Assembly: GCA_012031335.1 (NCBI GenBank)
Contig: JAAUTT010000369.1
Location: 1-5,545 of the forward strand
DNA length: 5,545 bases
Reading direction: 5' to 3'
DNA from: Bacteroidales bacterium
GTDB taxonomy: Bacteria; Bacteroidota; Bacteroidia; Bacteroidales; JAAUTT01
In this document: piece by piece, positions 1-5,545 of the stretch
How positions within the stretch are numbered: the stretch's first letter is position 1
How the letters are laid out: each line of letters begins with the position of its first letter
Notes under the pieces: generated by a model
What the model saw: only the letters and a program-made list of their open reading frames with translations
Database searches by the model: none
What the model was told of the DNA's origin: nothing
Position numbers and translations under genes: made by a program

Positions 1-1666
1 GACTCGGTTACATCTACAAATGCTTCATCTGCAACAGACGAAGGGTAAACACAACCATCCTGTTTTCCGGGATTGGGTCCTCCCACCAGAAACCCGGAAC
101 AGGTTCCGGAATACCATCGGCACCTGATGGACGATGATGTGGAAACATAGGGGTTTTATCCCCATAACCTGTTACATACGAAAACCTGTTGCATTTCGGC
201 CCATCAAATAATCCATTGTATGATTAACTCCTTCCAGATATTTTTTATCGCCGCTTACACGATAAGCCTGCACAAGTGCTATTCCCTGGTTGGCGGCTAC
301 CGCATTGCTGCCCCAAACAAAAATTACTTGCCGTTTTACACATTGGCGTATAATAAGCCGTTTCTTCAATACCCTTTAAAAGATCGTCACCTAAAAGTGT
401 TATGCTTTTTTTCAGATTAGCTAAATCGTTGACGGATATAGGAGTAAGCTGCTTTTCAAAACGCAACAGACTATAATAACCTAATAGCCGAACATCTCCC
501 CAGGAAGGAACTGGCATCCGATTATCAGGAAATAAGGTTACAGCTTTATAATACTTTTCATTTTTAGTAGTAACATACAATTCGCAGGCAGCCCATATAA
601 ATTCATCCTTAACATTACCATCGCCATATTCGCCGGTTTGCACTTCAGGTTTGAATTTGCTATTCATATCTCTTTGTCGGTACAAAACTGCAGGATTTTT
701 TATAGCCCATTCCCAGGCCTTTTCAGAAGCAAGCAGACAACTATCGGCTAAACCAGGAAGCTCTTTAGAAAACGATTTTAGAATCCGTGCAGCTTGAGCT
801 GTAACGGCTGCAAAATCGAGTGCCGCTGCTGTACTCTTTTGAACCACATAACGGGGAGCTCTGGCATCTGCAGGTGCTATAAAGCCATCGAAACCCGGAT
901 TGGTGAGTTTATGATACACCCCTCCATCGGCAGGATCCTGCATGGTGAGCATCCACCGGAGATTCCAGAGTAACTCATCGATAAGGTCTGGAATTGTATT
1001 GTTACTTTCAGGAATATTAAGGTTTATATGCTTACAGTAGGCATTATAATCTTCATATAGAGAAAACATAGTGCCCATAGTAATACCCGAGTTAACAATG
1101 TACTTATTATAGTCTCCGGCATCGTACCAACTTTGGGACTGGATATTACCGTACCTTCAGGGCGTTGTGGAGTAGCTGCCGAGGGATGTATCAATACCTT
1201 ATTATCTGGATGGCCAGCCGGACGGCTCCATTTACCTGCATAATCATAGGATAATGGAATTGACATACGTTGATAATAATATGATTTCATTAAAGCAGCA
1301 GCTAAATCCTGATTCACCTTTGGCTTGATTTCAAACTGATATGAAAAACCAACCTCAGGGACCCAGACTACATAAACTCCAGCTTGTGCAAATGATGAAA
1401 AATCGGCCATACGGGTTACATTGGGAGAATAGGACGATTTCTTGGGTCCGCTGAGTTCCCCGGTGTAAAATATTTGGGTTAAATCGGGCGACGTAATCAT
1501 AAATTTACCCGAAATATCTTTAGCAAGTATGGCTATTTTTGGACTACCCGGATAAAACCCAACCTGGTTAAGTCGTATTTGGGGTGAAAGGTTCTGACAA
1601 AATGCTCCGGAATTAATAAGTATCCCAGCAATTAAAGGAATAAGAAGCTTTTTTTAATTTAGTCAT
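1..1666 (-). CDS. GH9 endo-glucanase-type hydrolase, secreted, 3' end off the window, five frame breaks
   Basis: This is a glycoside hydrolase family 9 enzyme, a family of inverting endo-beta-1,4-glucanases, some of which cleave xyloglucan. With the frame repaired the visible part is about 555 residues. An N-terminal signal peptide (MTKLKKLLIPLIAGILINSG, then AFCQ) is followed by a CelD_N-like Ig domain (about 27-110, starting IRLNQVGFYPG). The linker motif YAGKWSRPAGHPD and the GH9 barrel follow. SWYDAGDYNKY (about 179-189) holds the two catalytic-site aspartates (D182, D185; codons 1121-1123 and 1112-1114). VWGSNAVAANQG lies near 450 and the HHRPS substrate-site motif near 510. The window ends at FVDVTE, just before the segment that should carry the catalytic acid Glu. 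Frame breaks lie at 1649-1655, 1131-1134, 319-323, 181-184 and 90-95, each on or beside a homopolymer. ATG at 1666 was chosen because only it gives a signal peptide once the 7-A run is read as 6. Family assignment is firm; the exact substrate is inferred from the neighbours. Confidence 0.93.
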
Positions 1667-1711
1667 TTTCAAATAGGTTAAGTTATAGAATTGTTTATTC
1701 TGGTTCAAATT
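1667..1711 (-). other. AT-rich leader of the GH9 gene
   Basis: This short stretch lies between the terminator and the GH9 start codon. It is almost all A/T with no GGAGG-like ribosome binding site before the ATG at 1666, as is common in Bacteroidota, where translation often relies on A-rich unstructured leaders. With a strong terminator just upstream, a promoter for GH9 is expected here or overlapping the terminator. I could not find a convincing match to the Bacteroides -33 TTG / -7 TAnnTTTG consensus. Confidence 0.4.
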
Positions 1712-1747
1712 AAAAAGATCCGTCAATACCCATAGCATTGACGGATC
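1712..1747 (-). terminator. Intrinsic terminator downstream of GH31
   Basis: On the minus strand a perfect 11-base inverted repeat (GATCCGTCAAT / ATTGACGGATC, arms at 1737-1747 and 1717-1727) encloses a 9-base loop and is followed at once by five T (1716-1712). It begins 8 bases after the GH31 stop codon. Stem, loop and T-tract have the classic order for Rho-independent termination of the GH31 transcript. On the plus strand the hairpin is followed by CTTTC rather than a clean T run, so it should act mainly on minus-strand transcription. Confidence 0.88.
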
Positions 1748-1755
1748 CTTTCACC

Positions 1756-4155
1756 TTATTTAACTTCGGTATAATTAAGCACTTTGAATTTTACATTTCC
1801 ATCGAAGGGATTGCCTTCCAACACAAAAGTATTGCCCTTTTTACCCAGCGCAACCTGTTGAAGTTTGTTATCCTTAGGAAGACAAACGTAAGCTGAAGCA
1901 TTAGCTCCTGTTGAAAAAGTAACCAGCTCAATATTACTCCAGTCCATGTCCTTGGTTGATTGTGCGAGCTTTATATGAGGAATGGCAGCGCCATCGCGCA
2001 CCATCATAACCACAGGAATATTACCGGTTTTAATCTTATGCCAGCCGCTACTGTACACTTGTTTAGTCTGATAATCAATCCATTTCCCCTGAGGGAGGTA
2101 TACATCTCTTTCGGTTCCGTTTTCCATCATTGGAGCAACCAGTATATCCGATCCGAAGAGATATTGGTTATCTATAAGCCAGGAGCCCGGATCATTAGGG
2201 AACTCCACAAATAAAGCCCTTAACATGGGGAGTCCTTTCTCGGTACATTGTTTTGCCTGAGCATAAATGTAAGGCATTAGCCTGTATCTGAGGTTTGTTG
2301 CATTGCGAAAGGCTTCATTAAAACTTTCGTTGTATTCCCATGGTTCTTTGGGAGGTGCTCCATGAGCACGAGTGTGTGAACTAAGCATTCCAAAAGGCAA
2401 CCAACGACGATACAGGTCCTCGGGAGTTTTTACAACAAACCCTCCAATGTCGTGGCTCCAGAAAGAAAAGCCCGATAATCCGAGAGAAAGACCACCACGC
2501 AATTCTGCTTGCATACCATTGTTGGTATTTTCGGCATCGCCACCCCAATGGAGTGGGTACCGCTGACTACCCGCCCAGGTGTGCGTGCCCATATAATGGT
2601 TTCACCGGTAATCTGTTTTGTAATATCTGCTACTGTTTTATTGTACCGTAAAGGATAAAGATTATGTTCGTAAAAACCTGTTTTGCCCGAAGCGTAAATT
2701 CCAGTTGCAGGAGCTGCTTCGCCAAAATCCACTTTAATAGCGCCAACACCCATTTTCAATAAACCAGCAATTTTATCCTGATACCAGGTAACAGTGTTTG
2801 GATTGGAGAAATCGAGGATTGCATCTTCATATGGTATATTCCCCTTGGCATCTTTAATGTATAATCCTTTTTCAACAATTTCCTGAAACAGACTGTTTTT
2901 CGGAACAAAGTAGGGCAATTGCCATAAACAAATTTTGAAACCTTGTTTATTGAGATCGGCAATCATTCCTCCCGGATCCTGAAACCGCGATTTGGAGAAT
3001 GTATAGTCACTTCGCCAATCCGTCTCGAACCAGCCAGTATCGAAATGAATGACATCACTGGGAATTTTGTTTTCGCGCAGCTTTTGAGCAACATTCCGAC
3101 CATCGGATTCGGAAAAATATGTTATACGACTCATCCACAAGCCAAACGACCAAAGTGGTGGCATAGCAGCTTTCCCTGTGAGGTTTGTGTACTCATCGAG
3201 CACTTCTTTTGGTTGTCCCAGAAAAACAAATAGATCCAGTTCATCATCACCAATCATAAGCGCGTTAACCCCATTGAAATATTTCCCAAAGTCGCAGGTT
3301 ATAGGTGAGGAAGTGTGCATAAACATACCATAACCTCTGCTACTCATAAAAAAAGGTATAGGTTTGTACATGGTTTCATTTTCAACCCCATTGGAATCAT
3401 CGGTCCATAAAACAACTTTTTGTCCGCGTTTATTAAGCTGTGTAAACGATTCGCCGCAACCAAATATTTTCTCATCGGGCGAAAGGTTAAATGTGGCCGA
3501 CACGCTGCGGGAATAATCGGAAGCCCGCCGAACAAACGAAAATGGCAGAACAGGGGTATAAGAGGTATTATTATCACTGAGGTGGTTGGTACTTGTCAAT
3601 AGTTTCCCTGAAGCATCGTAAATATCGACATGCCAGGGACTTATTCGCACAACAACTGAACCATGTGCGCTGGTATATTTATGACCACCCTCAATTTTTG
3701 TATACTTCCACGAATTATCAACAGGAGCCTTCCCTCCTACCAGCATAAGGGATTCTTCTTCGGGCCTGGCCTGGAATCCGGTTTTTGCCCTAATGCGTAT
3801 TGTCCGGGGCGAAGTAAATTCTATTGCAAAGGGTAAAACAGGAGAGGCTGCATATTCCACAGTTGGAAATTCGTTGGCCGGCACGCTCACCAATCCACCC
3901 AGCATATTGTTAAAAGCCTGACGGGTAGAATATTCGTAGCGCTTGTATAATATCTCACCGGTTCCGGTTTTTGGATTAAATGAGGCTAAACTGTCTGCAA
4001 GGTAATAGGTATTGGTAAAGTCGTGGAAATCACCGCTAACATCAACAGGCTCGTTTAACAGATACTGCTGTCGGCCCGGTTGTGAAGGAATCTGCGCGTT
4101 TACATATCCTATGCAAACGATTGCAAAAAAAAGAAAATAGTTTCACCCTATTCAT
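1756..4155 (-). CDS. GH31 glycosidase, probable alpha-xylosidase, secreted; two frame breaks
   Basis: This is a retaining glycoside hydrolase of family 31 that would remove alpha-linked terminal sugars, here most likely xylose from xyloglucan oligosaccharides. The repaired protein is about 799 residues and complete. A signal peptide (MNRVKLFSFFAIVCIGYVNA, cleavage before QIPS) targets it to the periplasm or cell surface. An N-terminal beta-sandwich (about 25-325) is followed by the barrel from MPPLWSFGLWMSR (about 331). The nucleophile is D476 in KVDFGEAAP (codon 2727-2729), resembling KTDFGE of E. coli YicI. The acid/base is D540 in HWGGD (codon 2536-2538), and FWSHDIGGF follows. C-terminal beta domains end in NYTEVK. 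The length leaves no obvious room for a PA14 insert, found in some xyloglucan-locus GH31 enzymes. Frame breaks lie in the 8-A run 4125-4132 (one base too many) and at about 2577-2586 (one base short, between IIWAR and WAGSQRYP). ATG at 4155 is preferred over the internal ATG at 3905, which would remove about 83 coding residues including the signal peptide. Alpha-glucosidase or alpha-galactosidase activity is possible within the family. Confidence 0.94.
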
Positions 4156-4197
4156 TTTATAATTTTTAAGTTTAACATTAATTAAAATTTGATTGTA
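4156..4197 (-). other. Short spacer between GH2 and GH31, no terminator
   Basis: These 42 bases separate the GH2 stop codon (TAG at 4198-4200) from the GH31 ATG. The stretch is almost entirely A/T, shows no hairpin with a T-tract and no Shine-Dalgarno-like sequence. The close spacing and lack of a terminator suggest that GH2 and GH31 were co-transcribed, unlike GH31 and GH9. Confidence 0.5.
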
Positions 4198-5365
4198 CTA
4201 TTGTGTTGTATGGATAATAATTCCGGAAGGTTGTAAACCTGCCGAAGTTGCTGTTAACCTGATACTTCCTGATTTAATACCCGACTGGATTACTGCAAGA
4301 CATAAACCATTCATAGCTTTCCGGTTTTGAGCCTTAAAAGATTCATGGCTTACCGGATTACCATTATCTACTCCTGCTATGAAACCAGGACCTTCAATTT
4401 CAAATTCAACCAGATTGTCTGCATCAGGAACCAAATTACCATCTTTATCAGTTATGATAACCTTTACAAATGACAGGTCCTTTCCATCAGATGAAATGGT
4501 ATCCCTGTCTGCTTCGAGTTTTATTGAAAATGCCTTACCAGCAGTTTTTACTTCCCTCACCAGTATTTCCTTTCCCTGTGATCGGGAAACGGCTTTTAAT
4601 GTACCAGGTACAAAAGGCACTTTCCAGGAAACATGAAGATCGTCATCCGATTTCCTTTTGGTTCCCAGCGACATCCCGTTAAGGAAAAGCTCTACTTCAT
4701 CAGCATTGTAATATGCCCATATATCAACAGTATCGCCTTTTTCCCAATTCCAGTGCGGAAATACATGCAATACAGGTTTTGAGTCCACTCACTTTGATAC
4801 ATATAATATACATCTTTTGGGAATCCTGCCATATCTACTATCCCAAAATAAGAACTTCGTGCTGGCCAGGAATAAGGAGTGGGCTCACCGAGATAATCAA
4901 AACCTGTCCAGATAAACATACCTGAAAGAAAAGGATGCTTTTTCACTACTTCCAGGTTTCTTCGTGTGTTGACCCCCAGGGCGCACTGCAATTATCGTAA
5001 GCGGAACATGTGTAGTCGGAGTTTCCCGTTGTAAAAGGTTTATCCCATCGTATAGGCCAACGTCGGATTGTATCAGCAGGCATATCGTATTCGCCTCGTG
5101 TTGCAAGTGCAGAGGTTGTTTCGGCGCCGATAAACTTTTGACCCGGAAAATCCTGATGGAAATTAAGAAAATCCTGATGATGGTAGTTGTAACCTATAAG
5201 ATCTAATGCACCCGACTTGAAAATGTTATTATGGGGTTTAGGATCGTTCAATGCAGAAGTGACAGGCCGGGTAGGATCAAGTTTATGAACAATACCTGCA
5301 AGTTCCCTTGCAATATTTATACCTGTGGTATCCCACTGCTCAAGAATTTCATTACCAATACTCCA
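4198..5365 (-). CDS. GH2 beta-galactosidase-type enzyme, 5' truncated, two frame breaks
   Basis: This is the C-terminal half of a retaining glycoside hydrolase family 2 enzyme, probably a beta-galactosidase. About 390 residues remain. They open at WSIGNEILEQW, whose NE pair contains the acid/base Glu (codon 5348-5350). The likely nucleophile Glu lies in KFIGAETTSALATRGEYD (codon 5120-5122). Barrel signatures SAYDNCSAPWGSTHEETW and FIWTGFDYLGEPTPYSWP follow. FPHWNWEKGDTVDIWAYYNA to FLNGMSLGTKR looks like a DUF4982 domain. The last 110 residues or so resemble the GH2 C5-type Ig domain (VKVIITDKDGNLVPDADN). The sugar-binding and Ig-like N-terminal domains, normally some 400 residues, are absent: an in-frame TAA lies two codons before the Trp and no GH2-like sequence is found beyond it. 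Frame breaks lie at 4950-4951 (between THEETWK and VVKKHP) and about 4782-4786 (between QSEWT and SKPVLHVF). As given it would not make a working enzyme. Beta-glucuronidase or beta-mannosidase specificity cannot be excluded from this half. Confidence 0.92.
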
Positions 5366-5545
5366 TTTTCTTTAAAATCGCTGAGGACATACTATATTAA
5401 TCTTTAATTTTTATCCTGAAGCAGCTTTTTTGAAAAGGATAATTCCACAAAAATGAACAATATTTTCAACATCGTGGAAATGTATGGACATTAATTATTG
5501 GATTAAAGATAATCCTTTCAATAAATCATGAATCAATTTTCAAAA
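5366..5545. other. AT-rich region without a recognisable gene, right edge
   Basis: All three minus-strand frames contain stops and none resembles the GH2 N-terminal half that should lie here. The plus strand offers only a 13-codon ORF. Base composition is clearly more AT-rich than in the adjacent gene. Two small inverted repeats are present: TTATCCT / AGGATAA (5411-5417 and 5436-5442, 18-base loop) and GGATTA / TAATCC (5500-5505 and 5510-5515, 4-base loop). Neither is followed by a T-tract typical of a terminator. The stretch could be intergenic DNA joined by deletion, the end of an inserted element, or a mis-joined contig end. I recognise no known insertion-sequence terminus. Confidence 0.5.

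Noticed and set aside
1649..1655. Programmed frameshifting or phase-variable homopolymer at the GH9 signal peptide (7-A run), with a similar 8-base run in the GH31 signal peptide
   Set aside because: The pair of runs is suggestive of phase variation, but the other seven breaks lie in ordinary short runs deep in the catalytic domains where switching would make no sense. Sequencing error explains all of them with one cause.
1705..1712. Possible Bacteroides -7 promoter element before GH9 (TTAATTTG on the minus strand, one mismatch to TAnnTTTG)
   Set aside because: The nearest upstream TTG is only about 10 bases away instead of about 19-21, and the element overlaps the T-tract of the terminator, so the match is probably accidental.
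1960..3602. Plus-strand open reading frames of 60-96 codons inside the GH31 gene
   Set aside because: They are antisense to conserved GH31 sequence including the catalytic motifs, have no recognisable domains, and look like by-products of the coding strand's composition.
4379..4925. Plus-strand open reading frames opposite the GH2 C-terminal domains
   Set aside because: They lie antisense to clear GH2 sequence, overlap each other, and show no family features of their own.
5453..5494. Plus-strand 13-codon ORF (MNNIFNIVEMYGH)
   Set aside because: It is too short, has no ribosome binding site or recognisable family, and lies in AT-rich DNA where such ORFs arise by chance.
1..5545. A new or undescribed biological system
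   Set aside because: All coding sequence falls into three well-known glycoside hydrolase families, and the only unexplained stretch is 180 bases of AT-rich DNA without coding signal.

Overview
The window looks like a piece of a polysaccharide-degradation locus from a member of the Bacteroidota. Three glycoside hydrolase genes lie head to tail on the minus strand; in transcription order they are GH2 (5365 to 4198), GH31 (4155 to 1756) and GH9 (1666 to the left edge). The taxonomic inference rests on the style of the three proteins (GH9 with a CelD_N-type Ig domain, GH2 with a DUF4982-like plus C5-like tail, GH31 with the KVDFGEAAP / SFWSHDIGGF pattern), on AT-rich gene leaders without a clear Shine-Dalgarno sequence, and on moderate GC in the genes. 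No marker gene allows a finer placement.

Layout from right to left: 5366-5545 is very AT-rich, has no recognisable gene and adjoins the GH2 sequence at an abrupt break. The GH2 gene keeps only its catalytic centre and C-terminal domains. A 42-base spacer without a terminator leads to a full-length GH31 gene, probably an alpha-xylosidase, with a signal peptide. A strong intrinsic terminator (1712-1747) follows GH31. A short AT-rich leader then precedes the GH9 gene, a secreted endo-glucanase-type enzyme that runs off the left edge just before the expected catalytic acid.

Functionally, an endo-beta-1,4-glucanase family (GH9), an alpha-xylosidase-type GH31 and a beta-galactosidase-type GH2 together suit stepwise breakdown of galactosylated xyloglucan: backbone cleavage, then removal of side-chain galactose and xylose. 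The substrate is an inference. No SusC/SusD pair, regulator or GH5/GH3/GH43 partner is in the window.

The most important caution is technical. All three genes carry single-base frame breaks (five in GH9, two in GH31, two in GH2). Most sit on short homopolymer runs, and conserved family sequence resumes exactly after each one. This looks like uncorrected homopolymer indels in the read or assembly rather than decay of three genes, so the genes are annotated here as CDSs spanning the breaks. I see no evidence of a new biological system.
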